Counted from the first letter of the stretch, positions 27,574 to 37,160 are shown. The stretch is 64,000 nt of DNA from Pelobacter propionicus DSM 2379 (GCF_000015045.1 NC_008609.1:2427501-2491500); one strand, 5' to 3'. Made by a program: numbers and translations. The notes: generated from the sequence alone by a model not told the origin.

Positions 27574-27804
27574 TCACTTTTGCACGTCGATTGCTAGACG
27601 CACCTCAACACATTCGGGGAACCAGTGTCGGAAACCCTTCTCAAAAGTTTGTAAATATCGAGCGAGTTGCCTCAACTGATCGATATCAAGCCGTTTTAAT
27701 TGTGTTAAAAGTGGATTCGCGATGGAAAAATGATGAGTCGATTGGTCGTGTTGCTGACATGATGATTGCGTGAAATTGCCGACAAAACATTTTTTTGCTT
27801 GCAA
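27574..27804 (-). CDS. Doubtful small ORF
   Basis: 76 aa, no clear Shine-Dalgarno, no family. The middle (QLKRLDIDQLRQLARYLQTF) could be a helix. It may be a decayed gene fragment; kept only because the 27488-27977 gap is otherwise empty. Confidence 0.2.
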   Translation of the reverse strand: MQAKKCFVGNFTQSSCQQHDQSTHHFSIANPLLTQLKRLDIDQLRQLARYLQTFEKGFRHWFPECVEVRLAIDVQK

Positions 27805-27977
27805 TTAATTTAACACATATTTTGCGATAAATCAAGTAATTGCTGATTAATATCGGGTAGTTATGCTAATAAGGTAGCCAAAGTTGTTATAAAAAGTCAG
27901 GACAAATAGTCAGCGATCAGTCTCAACTTCACCGTCACATTCCTGCCTTCATCCGGTCGCTAGATCGGAGAGATAAT
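27805..27977. other. AT-rich gap
   Basis: No gene, RNA or clear terminator seen; poly-A/T runs only. Confidence 0.3.
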
Positions 27978-28211
27978 TTGACTACCGTTGTCCTCCTGGT
28001 GAGGCACTTCTGGCAGATGACATCTGCAAACGGGAAAAAGCGTGTTACCGATGTGGCTGATGCCGAACAGCTGCTCAGGCTCGGCTCATTCAGTCCATTC
28101 CATCCCCCAAAGCGGACACCTCATCAGGCCCTGGTGCGTATTCCGGTCCATGCCGACCGTTGTTCCGGTGGTGAAGCAGACCGGTTGTATGTGAAGTATA
28201 GCTGGGAGTAG
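27978..28211 (+). pseudogene. Relic of a Bro-N/DinD-like antirepressor, frameshifted
   Basis: The frame reads QMTSANGKKRVTDVADAEQL, and then, after a shift near 28080, another frame gives RLIQSIPSPKAD. Together these match the Bro-N pattern of phage antirepressor and DNA-damage-inducible D-like proteins (ADGKxRxTDVADTEQLxRLIQSIPSPKAEPF, from memory). The N- and C-terminal parts are missing. An old phage or island relic. Confidence 0.5.
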
Positions 28212-28225
28212 TTAACCAGGTGGAA

Positions 28226-28381
28226 CTAACCAACCACCCCCCTTCCAGCAATTTTGAGTTTTTCACCGGCCTCAAGTGTTGCCTTCATAATATCGAAGAC
28301 CGTTTCCAACAAATCGGCGCAATCCTTCTTGGCAAAGCCGGTCTTTTCATAAATCCGCTCAACTATGTCTGCTTTGGTCAC
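28226..28381 (-). pseudogene. IHF/HU-like protein, truncated
   Basis: Starts with GTG at 28381, behind AAAGGAGAAC, and its GTGA overlaps the stop of the 613-aa gene. The 51 residues TKADIVERIYEKTGF... to EKLKIAG match the chromosomal IHF alpha at 56668 at 31 of 45 positions, then end in GRGVVG with a stop instead of the FGNF and DNA-binding arm. Without the arm it should not bind DNA normally. Either a truncated paralogue or a rearrangement joint; probably non-functional. Confidence 0.6.
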
Positions 28382-30219
28382 TTTTGTTCTCCTTTGCATG
28401 ATTCTGAATCTATCACTCCCCATATTGGTAACCGCCAGATTTCGGGTGGCAAGGGAGTTTGATGTTTCAGACAGGCTAAAACAAGAACAGAAGCAGGAAG
28501 CCATTCTGGGAACTCAAATTTCTGAGCTTCTCGCGATTGCCGAACGAATTGTTCTATATTTTCCACAATTCTCTTACTGTCCAAATCACCCTGAATATTG
28601 AAAACAGATAGAGCCTGACATTCTCCCTCATAAGAAAGACTTTTGATGAGAATCCGTGATGCCCAGTCTTCTGGAGGCGCCCACCCCATCAGGTCTATCG
28701 GCTCACAATTCTTTAGTTGATTGCCGGATGAATCTTGGGCAAGTATTATCTGTTTGTAATAAAGGGCAATGAGCTTTTCGCGTTTTTCAGGGTCAAGGCA
28801 GAAGGCTATTTCTAACAGGCAGAGCAGTAATAGCGAGCTTTGGTCCGTAAACTCGGGAGGCTTTTCGTTTGTAGCCAGATACTCAAAAACCGTTTCGAGA
28901 GAATTCCCTCCTTCGATAAATGGTAACCATGCAGTTTTTGACCGTCTGACGAGAAGATTGCGTTGCAGGTTAAACAGCCATTTATAAATATCTTCAATTC
29001 TCCCTACCTGCCAAAGTGTCCGCCAGATAAGAAATTGCTCAATATGATTAATGTCAAGTATTGGCCTCATAGTTGAAGGATTCGCGTTCATGAAACCAAT
29101 CAACCAATCAGCTATTTCGTTAAGCATTTTCAATTGAGCTTTTTGCTCTTCTTCAGGCGGGTCAGTTCCAAATTCCGCAAGACCAACTGCCAAAATACCC
29201 AATCGGGCTACATGCCATTGTGCAACAATGGCAGAAGCAACTGAATCAAGGTATGTTCCTGAACCTCTTGATTCAAGGCTGTGCTCGGTCGCAAGCTCTT
29301 TAGCATGAGCACGATAATATTGATGCAACTCTGGCAGGTACATACCGAACCAAATCTCTAATATGGCTTGTTTCACTCCATTTTTGTCGGCAGTGCGAAA
29401 AACTTCCCAAATTGCCAGCATCGCCCATTCTGCAAGGTCTAACCACCCGGTTCCAGAACTTGGATTTATATTTCCTTGCTCTCTAAGAATTATCAAGGCA
29501 ACCGGTAACAGCCGAACATTTCGCTCTCCAACATTACCCGTGAGCAAATCGCTCAAAAAACGATTCCAATTCGGTATTAATTGTTGCGTCCAGGCATCAG
29601 AACCGTGTCTGAAATCGGCAAATTGTGATGATATGTAGCTGAATAAACTGAAGAATCTTTGTGGCAGCAAGGATGGGGTTAATAGTTTGTCTTTAACCTT
29701 TTCGGTAATAGTCGTGAGATTCCATCTTTCAAACGATAGAGGAATAGTCCCCCGGATTGTTGGCCCCAAATTTTTAGTAAGATTTTCAAAATATTGGATG
29801 CCTGTTTGGTCCTCGTCTTTATTGTAGGCCAGGATGATACGGACCGCTTGTATCTCTAGAAACTCTGGAGCTTCGAGATTTGGGCTTGCAGCATTGCGCA
29901 AGTCATAATCGAAGTTATTTGAATTCCACGTAGAACCCTTCAAAACCTCATCTTTCAAGACAAAAATGTACAATACCTTTTTGTCTGGGGAAATAAATGA
30001 AAGGTCAACGCCAAATTCTGGTTCAGTTTTAGTTTTCGAGATTTCGTCTGGGCCGCCACGGATAAACGGCAATCGATATGGAATTAATTCATCTGCGAGT
30101 GCAAGATTATAGATTATCCAGTCAAAACCGAATTTGGTTGACGATTTTTCTTCACGAGTCCTTTCTCCAAGGCTCCGAATATAATATGTCAAAAAAGAAG
30201 TCGTAAATTCTGCACTCAT
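28378..30219 (-). CDS. Unknown large protein after BREX (613 aa), weak nuclease-like N-terminus
   Basis: No family recognised. Residues 25-110 have alternating strands with EPEFGVDLSF (about 66-75) and LYIFVLKDEV (about 83-92), an order that vaguely recalls PD-(D/E)XK folds (Asp72, Lys89); the acidic residue expected two before the Lys is Val87, so this is weak. The rest is helical. Start ATG at 30219 overlaps the previous stop as ATGA with GAGGAAG upstream: translationally coupled with the 641-aa gene. It ends coupled to the truncated IHF-like frame. Co-directional with the BREX operon. Candidate defence effector, by location only. Confidence 0.7.
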   Translation of the reverse strand: MSAEFTTSFLTYYIRSLGERTREEKSSTKFGFDWIIYNLALADELIPYRLPFIRGGPDEISKTKTEPEFGVDLSFISPDKKVLYIFVLKDEVLKGSTWNSNNFDYDLRNAASPNLEAPEFLEIQAVRIILAYNKDEDQTGIQYFENLTKNLGPTIRGTIPLSFERWNLTTITEKVKDKLLTPSLLPQRFFSLFSYISSQFADFRHGSDAWTQQLIPNWNRFLSDLLTGNVGERNVRLLPVALIILREQGNINPSSGTGWLDLAEWAMLAIWEVFRTADKNGVKQAILEIWFGMYLPELHQYYRAHAKELATEHSLESRGSGTYLDSVASAIVAQWHVARLGILAVGLAEFGTDPPEEEQKAQLKMLNEIADWLIGFMNANPSTMRPILDINHIEQFLIWRTLWQVGRIEDIYKWLFNLQRNLLVRRSKTAWLPFIEGGNSLETVFEYLATNEKPPEFTDQSSLLLLCLLEIAFCLDPEKREKLIALYYKQIILAQDSSGNQLKNCEPIDLMGWAPPEDWASRILIKSLSYEGECQALSVFNIQGDLDSKRIVENIEQFVRQSREAQKFEFPEWLPASVLVLACLKHQTPLPPEIWRLPIWGVIDSESCKGEQK

Positions 30220-32141
30220 GCTTCTTCCTCCAAGACGATACCTTTCGACAGTGCGTCAATTTGGGCTGAAGCATGTAGGCGACGGAATGCCATGCCTTCA
30301 GGGTCAATTAGTTCAATACGTGGCATTTCAATCGAATTTGAAAATTGCTTGAGCGCAGTTGATTCACCAAGATTACCTTGCATAAATGTTCGCCATGACC
30401 GGCCGTAAAGCAGCCGATATTTCTTGCAGAGCTGAGAAAATACAGATAATTCCTCCGCCCCTTTTGAAACTTCATTGTTGAATCGTCGTGCATAGTTGCG
30501 TCTGGCGAGACGGTAGCCTGGTACATCCATTGCGCAAACGCTTGAATTATGAATATCCTTCAGCAAAGTAAAGTAATTATTAACCGTATCGGTTACTTTC
30601 TGCAAAAGAGGAATACCTTCAGCTCTCCGCTCAAATTCCTCTAAACATAATCCACTGTAATTCTTGGCCTGAAGCACCAGTTCATCATAGAAGTCATCCT
30701 GTAACGATTGTTCGGCGCTCAGAATTTTGGGGATTAAGCATATGAGAATGTTCGCTATTGACCCTCCATTCATGTGCGTCCGCTGAATCTCATAAAACGC
30801 CAAGCACAAATTACTTTCGGAAAGATTCTCCACCAATACATCAGGGAAAGAGGTCACTTGTAATTTGTCGAAAAGAAATAATCCTAGCTTTCGGCATTTT
30901 GAATCATTAGAAAAGCACAGCTTTCCGACCATCTCGTTAAGGTCTTTGCTATTCACCTCGTTAAAGAACCACTCAAAACTACGCGGTTCGTGCATAATTG
31001 CTAGAAGAGTACTGGCATTTGCATTAGCTAATTTGGTAAAAAATTCTGTGAATGCTTCAAGATTGTTCTTTTGCAAAGATACTAGTATATGTTCGAGTCG
31101 CCCCCATGTACCACCGTTTTCAATTGGAATCGGCTGAATATTCACAACCAAATCAAGCAACTCCAGATTATTGTTTTCGACATATTGGGCAACGCAATCA
31201 ACCACAGAGTATTTTGCTTCTGGCGAAATTCCGGCCGACACGTTTGTCATGAGCCATGTTAGGCAAAAATCATAGTTTTCCTGCGGTATAGTTGGAACAA
31301 GCAAGGAGCGGCATACAATCCAAAATGCCTCGTGCTGTTCGACTGGTGTTTTGAGCTGAAACTGTTCCGCGAGTTTTTGTAAATCTTCCAATGACATTTG
31401 GCCTCTTTGTGCAGTTTGCACCCAAGAGCGTCGGTAAGCGGAGCGCATTCTTGCATTTGTAGATGTGAAATATTCCGACTCCAGTACGTCGAAATCATCT
31501 GACATTTTTTTTTGTTTTGCGAGTGCCCTCAGAGTTCCGAGCAAAAAAGCGGCTATAGCAACATCAGAATCGTCATCGCTTCCATACAAGCAATGGATTG
31601 TCCCCAAAGCAATACCAGGATGCTTTTCGCAGATAATGCCAAGAGACTCCCAAAATACTCCGGATGCCAAATCGTTGCCGATTCGTCGCATTATGGATGA
31701 AAGCCATTCAGCAGCAAATTCTGGTCGGAGTTTTACACGGGATAAAAAATGCGGCAGGCTACGAAGAGATTTAAAAAAAGGATAACCCTCGATTGAGGGT
31801 AATATTCTGAGGAGTTCCTCAAATTCTTCGACAGTAAGAATTTCAGGAGTTACGGACCAAATGCTCCCAATAGCCTGTTCTACTTGAATACTCCATCCAA
31901 CGCATGAGAGGAATTCATTCAGGCGGGCATAAAATTGCGGAGAATTGGGAATTTTTTCTGGGTATAGCAACCTTAAAATTCCGAGAGAAGTTTGAGCATC
32001 GGAAATTATGCAATTCAGTTCCTCAGTAAGTTTCTCCTCTAGGTCACCTACCTGAATAGGTTCAACATTATCAGATTGTTGCGCATCTTGTTGCTTTAGT
32101 ATTTCAAGCAATATCGGCGTATTAAGGTCAAGATAATTCAT
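30216..32141 (-). CDS. Unknown large helical protein after BREX (641 aa)
   Basis: No family recognised. I start it at the ATG at 32141, which has CTGGAG a few bases before it and lies 2 nt after the stop of the 46-aa Cys-rich gene. The sequence is nearly all alpha-helical with irregular Leu/Ile patterns such as SLGIICEKHPGIALGTIHCL, resembling a HEAT-like solenoid; there is no signal, TM segment or catalytic motif. Coupled by ATGA to the 613-aa gene, so the two are probably partners. It lies 340 nt past brxL in the BREX direction. Confidence 0.7.
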   Translation of the reverse strand: MNYLDLNTPILLEILKQQDAQQSDNVEPIQVGDLEEKLTEELNCIISDAQTSLGILRLLYPEKIPNSPQFYARLNEFLSCVGWSIQVEQAIGSIWSVTPEILTVEEFEELLRILPSIEGYPFFKSLRSLPHFLSRVKLRPEFAAEWLSSIMRRIGNDLASGVFWESLGIICEKHPGIALGTIHCLYGSDDDSDVAIAAFLLGTLRALAKQKKMSDDFDVLESEYFTSTNARMRSAYRRSWVQTAQRGQMSLEDLQKLAEQFQLKTPVEQHEAFWIVCRSLLVPTIPQENYDFCLTWLMTNVSAGISPEAKYSVVDCVAQYVENNNLELLDLVVNIQPIPIENGGTWGRLEHILVSLQKNNLEAFTEFFTKLANANASTLLAIMHEPRSFEWFFNEVNSKDLNEMVGKLCFSNDSKCRKLGLFLFDKLQVTSFPDVLVENLSESNLCLAFYEIQRTHMNGGSIANILICLIPKILSAEQSLQDDFYDELVLQAKNYSGLCLEEFERRAEGIPLLQKVTDTVNNYFTLLKDIHNSSVCAMDVPGYRLARRNYARRFNNEVSKGAEELSVFSQLCKKYRLLYGRSWRTFMQGNLGESTALKQFSNSIEMPRIELIDPEGMAFRRLHASAQIDALSKGIVLEEEA

Positions 32142-32143
32142 TA

Positions 32144-32284
32144 TCACTCCAGGCCGCAACCTAGGTCTAGCGGAACGAACTCTGGATTATTACATTTCGT
32201 TCCACATGAATGGCATATTAAGTAGGGTTCATAGTATTTAACAGCATTCAACTCTTTGCAGTGAGAGCCTTTTGCATACTTCAT
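32144..32284 (-). CDS. 46-aa Cys-rich small protein
   Basis: ATG at 32284 preceded by AAGGAAA; ends 2 nt before the start of the 641-aa gene. The 46 residues contain HCKEL, then ICHSCGTKC, so a C-x2-C plus C and H, like a tiny zinc ribbon. Too short for routine calling; supported by the ribosome site, the spacing and the tight link to the next gene. Unknown function. Confidence 0.45.
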   Translation of the reverse strand: MKYAKGSHCKELNAVKYYEPYLICHSCGTKCNNPEFVPLDLGCGLE

Positions 32285-32323
32285 TATTGGCTTTCCTTAA
32301 AAACAGGATAATCAGTTGAAATA

Positions 32324-32476
32324 TCAGGCATTCACATAAGCAACCGGATTCTGCGAGCCTTTTGTCAAATAAGCAGTTACACAATGTCCGAAATACTTGC
32401 TTCTGATTTCTTCTGAAGCTAAGCCCGTCTTTGCAAGGGACTTAAGTGAGAAACGGATTTTCTTGTATTCATGCAT
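32324..32476 (-). CDS. 50-aa small protein after brxL
   Basis: Starts at 32476, 6 nt after the brxL stop, with AGGA close upstream. It reads MHEYKKIRFSLKSLAKTG, then SEEIRSKYFGHCVTAYLTKG: basic, partly helical. No family. Plausible by position between brxL and the 46-aa gene, not proven. Confidence 0.35.
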   Translation of the reverse strand: MHEYKKIRFSLKSLAKTGLASEEIRSKYFGHCVTAYLTKGSQNPVAYVNA

Positions 32477-32482
32477 ATGGTC

Positions 32483-34522
32483 CTAATCCACCCCCAGCGC
32501 CTTAAATACCGCATCCACCGGATCAGCATAAAAACTGGTCTGGAACTTGGCGAACAACTCCCCCGGTATCGTCGGTATGTCTTTGACACTGCTCATGGGA
32601 ATCAGAATCCTTTTTGCTCCTGCATCAAAAGCAACCTGGAGCGATTCGGCCAGGTTCTCCGCCGGAATAATGCTCCCCCCAAGGCTCATGTCACCCAGAA
32701 TTACCATTTGGCTTTGTATCGGCTTGCCCAGTAACCCCGAACAGAAACAGACAAACGAGGCTATGGTCAAAGCCGATGCAGGTCCGGTATTATGCAGCTC
32801 AACCATGTGCATGTGGTAATCATGGTCAATCGCCTTGGCGATTCCGCTTACCCTGGTCAGATTGGCTTTGAAATAGTCGAATGCCACCTTGACCGGCTCT
32901 TTCGCATTTTGGGATGTGCCGAACCCCGACAGGGACAACTTCCCATTGCCGCCGATGACCTGCAATTCAAGGCGATATAGGCCAAGCATGCCGCCAGATC
33001 CGGTTGATACGGTGTGCAACGTACCCGGTTTCAGCTGTCCTTCAGGGATGAGGGAGCTGCCTCCCTGCTCGGGAACTCCGATAAAGCGCTCTTCCATGCT
33101 TTCGTTGTCGATATAGCTGAAATGAACGTCGTAAAATTCCATGCCACCGATTTTCTTGAGCTGTTCCTTGATCCTCCTGCGGACCTCCAAGGCATAGTGC
33201 AGGCATTGGCGTACTGCTTCCTTGTCAAATTCACCATGGGGATACAGGAGCTTCAATAGCCCGGATACCGTTCGGCGAACGGCGATGGTATCCCGCTGGT
33301 TGAGGTTGTTCCCCAGCTTGAAAAACTTGTCGATGGCATCCGAGAAATTGTACTTCCGCATCTCCCGCAGATATTCGGCAAGGTAGTCTACAATCAAGCC
33401 ATACTGGTTGGTGAAGAACTCCGGCCGCATCTTCGGAACTTCCCAGCCGGGGATGTAGCAGTGGAAGCGGTCGAAGAAGGCTGAATCAATCATGCTCTCG
33501 GGGAATGGTGCCAGCAGATGGCTGGTTTTGACCAAGGTATCCACCGGTTGGTTGATGTTACCGACGAAGACCATGGCAGCATTGGCGGAAATCTGATCTT
33601 TACCCCTGGCAAAAGAACCGGAAGCCATGTAGTCCTTCATGATCTGGACGCCATCTTTGTCCTTGAAGGATATGCCTGCAACTTCGTCGAAGGCGACCAC
33701 ATCCCACATACCCACAAGGCCAACCTGATGCGACCCCATGTTGTAGAACAGATTGGCTACGGTCGTCTGTCCGCCGGAAACAAGGATGCTGTTCGGACTG
33801 ATTTCCTTGTAGATATGGCTCTTGCCGGTTCCCCTCGGGCCAAGCTCACAGAGGTTATAGCCGTTCTCGACAAAGGGGATCATTCTGGCGATCAGGTGCC
33901 ACTTAACCCGCTGCTCCAGCACGGAAGGTTCCATGCCGGTGGAGCGGACAAGAACATCCATCCACTGTTCCTGGCTGAATGCCTTGCGACCTTCAAACAG
34001 CCCCTCCATGTCCATGTTCGGCATCTGAATCGGCTTCAGGTCACCGATGCTGAAAGGAGAGCCCTTCATATTCTCTTCGTAGAAATAATTAAGGGTGACA
34101 ATGCACCAGATCCCGCCGACCAGCAGCTTTTCGTACTTCTTGACGGTGCCACTGGCGATCTCAACCCCCTTCACCCCCAGGTTAGACAGCAGAGCTTCAT
34201 AGGTATCCCGTTTTTCATTCAGCTTGACCGTAACCTTGTCGATGACCTTATAGGTTCCCAGTTCGCGGATTTTGGACTTCACCTTCTCGGCTTCGTCCGG
34301 ACGGACATAGTTCTCGGCCAGTATCTTCTTGACGTTCACCAACCCGTCCTGAATGACCTCTTCGTTATCCGAAGCGCAATACATCCCCAGAAGGTATTCC
34401 AGGACATAGACTGGAACGTTCGCCCCTTCCTTCACCAGCTTGGTCAGGTCTTTCCTGACGACCTTACCGGCAAAGTGCTGGTTCAGGAGGCTGTCCAGGC
34501 TGCAATTCAATTGGGTATCCAT
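32483..34522 (-). CDS. brxL: BREX protein BrxL (Lon-like AAA+ protease-type)
   Basis: 679 aa from the ATG at 34522 (AAGGA 8 nt upstream). AAA+ core: Walker A GPRGTGKS at residues 228-235 and Walker B VVAFDEVAG. The C-terminal Lon-like domain has ELHNTGPASALTIASF around the Ser and AGAKRILIPMSSVKDI, marking the BrxL family. In type I BREX it acts with the phosphatase-like PglZ and the others to block phage replication. 16 nt after pglZ. Confidence 0.93.
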   Translation of the reverse strand: MDTQLNCSLDSLLNQHFAGKVVRKDLTKLVKEGANVPVYVLEYLLGMYCASDNEEVIQDGLVNVKKILAENYVRPDEAEKVKSKIRELGTYKVIDKVTVKLNEKRDTYEALLSNLGVKGVEIASGTVKKYEKLLVGGIWCIVTLNYFYEENMKGSPFSIGDLKPIQMPNMDMEGLFEGRKAFSQEQWMDVLVRSTGMEPSVLEQRVKWHLIARMIPFVENGYNLCELGPRGTGKSHIYKEISPNSILVSGGQTTVANLFYNMGSHQVGLVGMWDVVAFDEVAGISFKDKDGVQIMKDYMASGSFARGKDQISANAAMVFVGNINQPVDTLVKTSHLLAPFPESMIDSAFFDRFHCYIPGWEVPKMRPEFFTNQYGLIVDYLAEYLREMRKYNFSDAIDKFFKLGNNLNQRDTIAVRRTVSGLLKLLYPHGEFDKEAVRQCLHYALEVRRRIKEQLKKIGGMEFYDVHFSYIDNESMEERFIGVPEQGGSSLIPEGQLKPGTLHTVSTGSGGMLGLYRLELQVIGGNGKLSLSGFGTSQNAKEPVKVAFDYFKANLTRVSGIAKAIDHDYHMHMVELHNTGPASALTIASFVCFCSGLLGKPIQSQMVILGDMSLGGSIIPAENLAESLQVAFDAGAKRILIPMSSVKDIPTIPGELFAKFQTSFYADPVDAVFKALGVD

Positions 34523-34538
34523 ACCGGTTCCTTGATGG

Positions 34539-37139
34539 TCAGAATTCATTTCCAAATGATAAATCAATCGTCAGCGGAATCCGCTCGATTTCGGTCTTGT
34601 CCGCTGCATCACGGAGCACCAGGTAATACTCTTTTTTCTTGTCGTAATTGCCTGCCTTGACCATGAGGCTGGCCGACTTCTTGCGGTCGTTCATCTGGTC
34701 GGATGCGCTGTCAAAGGTCAGCGTCATTTCGTTGCTGATGAGCTGGTCAACGTCACGCAGGGAAACCGTGAGGGTTACGGGCCTGACTCTTTCCGAGATC
34801 GCCTCGGTCTGGATGAACTCGAACCGCTGCATGTTATTGACAATCTTCTTCACCGTACCAAGGAGAGAAACATTGACCTTGCCCGGCTTCTCGACCCCAC
34901 GGACCCCCTTCACTGATACTATCGGCACAACAATCTCCTGCAACATCGCCCCGCCGTGGACATAACGCGCTCCACCTGCAAAGTGGAACCGGTTTGCCCC
35001 CTTGGGTATCCAGAATTCAACGCTGTTCGTCGTTCCGGCCGTTATTGAGGTGTAGCCATGCCAGGCTTTGGCGTTTCCCCCCAGGTCGTTACCCAGCAGA
35101 TAGCGTTTCTTGGCCTTGAGCGTACCTTCCGGCTTGGTGTCCAGGCCGCTCTTGTCATTTTGTCCGGGATAGGTCTCCTGGAACAGGAACCCGTGGTCGG
35201 CGGTAATGAGTACAAGACTGCCGTTAAGGTTGTTGATTATGTAGCCGGTCAGGGCTGTCAGTTCGTTGATTGTTTCACGAACAGAACGGAATGTATTGGA
35301 CTCGGTTGAAGCCGTATCGCCGGTTGCATCGATTTGGTTGTGATAGATGTAGATGAGCCGGTGCGGCTTGACAAATTCCCTCCCCTTGTCCTTGCTCATG
35401 GCCAACAGCTCTTCTGCCTTGATGAGCGTTCCGGAGTATTCCGCAAGAATCTTGTTGCGCTGCTCCAATGAAGCGGTCGGCTGGCCATCTACCTCGACAT
35501 CGCCACTTGCCTTGTAATCGAGCGAGTTATGTGGCAGAAGTGCCGCCATTCCCAGGGCGGTATAGCTTGGAAGCACTCCCAGTTGGGATGAGATGTCGGC
35601 ATCGAAGCGGGTCTTTGCATTCAGTTCATCCGTAAGCTCTGCCGCCGCTTCATAGCGGAGGGCATCACTGATGACCACATAGACCCGCCCTTGCGGAAAG
35701 GCTTTCAAGGCCGGCTCGACGCAAGATTTAAAGAAATCCTGCTGGTTCGGGATATTGTTCAATCGCCAATCCTGCAATAAGCCGGTGCCATGCGGCGGCT
35801 CTATCATCGTTCCCCATGTCACGGCAACCTGGTCGATAAACCAGTTGCTGTAACAGTTCTCAACGTCAGCCCTCAGTCCCTTGAGGATATCCGTTCCCGA
35901 CAGTTCAATCTGGTCGGCCTTCTCGTGAAACTGCCGGTAAAGCTGGTCAAAACGGTAAAGCTCACCGGTGTAGGCTGCATACATGCCGGATGCATCGGGA
36001 TAGCTCAAGCCGGTCTGATGCCTGCTTCTCAACTCAAACAGGTCAGCCGCTGCCAACAGCGCCCCATAGAGAGTGCGGTAATTGATAACGCCGGAAGAGA
36101 TTTGGGCATTGGACCAATAGCCATCGAGCCGGTGGGCGACAACCGATTTAATCTCGTCACCGAAGGAATAACCGTTCTTCATTTTTGCCAGCATGCAAAG
36201 GATTATCCTTCGTTCAACAGCCTCGAATGTCATTACCTCCAACAGGGCCTGCTCATCGAGGTCACCCAGCTGGTTGTCCACCTTGAGTTGCTGGGCAACA
36301 TTCCCTGCCAACTCGTTATAGCACTTGTAATGATTGATATTACTGCGCCAGTGATTGGCAAACACGGAAGCGGTCAGGGCAAGGCTTTTGCTGGGTATGA
36401 CGAAATGCTGCAACGATAAGGGAACAGCGCCTTTCAGGGTTTTCGCAAAATCCGTAACCAGGATGCGAATGAGCAGGTCATTGACGCTCGGTTCTGGTTC
36501 GGTATAACCAAACGTGGTGGCAATGAGATTCCAGAAAGGTTTTAAAAGGTCATATTTGCCAATTTCTTCCCAAGACATTTGCGAAGCAAGCAGGAGTTGT
36601 TGCTCGCCTGAATTGCATAGTTCCCCAAACAGTTTCATCAGGATTGAGAAGATATCGGGTAGCTCGGCCCTGGATAAGACCGCCAGCATCTTCAAATCAA
36701 GTTCGTTCTCGACATCCTCAGGCTTCACCCATTTCTTCAGGCGATTCAGGCGGTCCTGATTGCGGAAAAATGTTCTTCTGCTGGTCAGGAATGGTCGAAG
36801 AGCCTGGCTGGTCAAACCCAGTTCATTCAGAAGGATGGAAGCCTGGTCCGCATGGAAAATGCGGCTATAGAGGCGGATGTCCAGAAGCCAGTCGTTCTTG
36901 GCATCCGGTTCCACAAATGGGGCATACAGAAGGTATTTACCGGTGGTGTCCTGAAGCTCAAGGAGTATCTTGATTTCCAGTGAGCCGATTTCGTCAAGGC
37001 GGATGACTTTCACCCCGTCAAGCTTCAGGTCTGGCAAACCTTCCTCAAATTCCCGGTCGGTATCGTACCAGAAGACGATGCGTTGTTTCTCTTCCTTGAA
37101 TATCTTTTGCAGCGTATCAGTCAGTTGATGTTTGGGCAT
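34539..37139 (-). CDS. pglZ: BREX phosphatase-like protein PglZ (BrxZ)
   Basis: 866 aa. PglZ-domain (alkaline phosphatase superfamily) protein: metal-site residues in VYVVISDALRYEAAAEL and VLITADHGFLFQE, both about where they belong. The N-terminal RIVFWYDTDREFEE opening is typical of type I BREX PglZ. Required for BREX defence. 21 nt after the Fic gene and 16 nt before brxL. Confidence 0.95.
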   Translation of the reverse strand: MPKHQLTDTLQKIFKEEKQRIVFWYDTDREFEEGLPDLKLDGVKVIRLDEIGSLEIKILLELQDTTGKYLLYAPFVEPDAKNDWLLDIRLYSRIFHADQASILLNELGLTSQALRPFLTSRRTFFRNQDRLNRLKKWVKPEDVENELDLKMLAVLSRAELPDIFSILMKLFGELCNSGEQQLLLASQMSWEEIGKYDLLKPFWNLIATTFGYTEPEPSVNDLLIRILVTDFAKTLKGAVPLSLQHFVIPSKSLALTASVFANHWRSNINHYKCYNELAGNVAQQLKVDNQLGDLDEQALLEVMTFEAVERRIILCMLAKMKNGYSFGDEIKSVVAHRLDGYWSNAQISSGVINYRTLYGALLAAADLFELRSRHQTGLSYPDASGMYAAYTGELYRFDQLYRQFHEKADQIELSGTDILKGLRADVENCYSNWFIDQVAVTWGTMIEPPHGTGLLQDWRLNNIPNQQDFFKSCVEPALKAFPQGRVYVVISDALRYEAAAELTDELNAKTRFDADISSQLGVLPSYTALGMAALLPHNSLDYKASGDVEVDGQPTASLEQRNKILAEYSGTLIKAEELLAMSKDKGREFVKPHRLIYIYHNQIDATGDTASTESNTFRSVRETINELTALTGYIINNLNGSLVLITADHGFLFQETYPGQNDKSGLDTKPEGTLKAKKRYLLGNDLGGNAKAWHGYTSITAGTTNSVEFWIPKGANRFHFAGGARYVHGGAMLQEIVVPIVSVKGVRGVEKPGKVNVSLLGTVKKIVNNMQRFEFIQTEAISERVRPVTLTVSLRDVDQLISNEMTLTFDSASDQMNDRKKSASLMVKAGNYDKKKEYYLVLRDAADKTEIERIPLTIDLSFGNEF

Positions 37140-37160
37140 GGTTTCTCGCTATATCGAGGT

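Noticed and set aside
33518-34660. Plus-strand ORF of 380 aa across brxL
   Set aside because: Antisense shadow of brxL; no motif.
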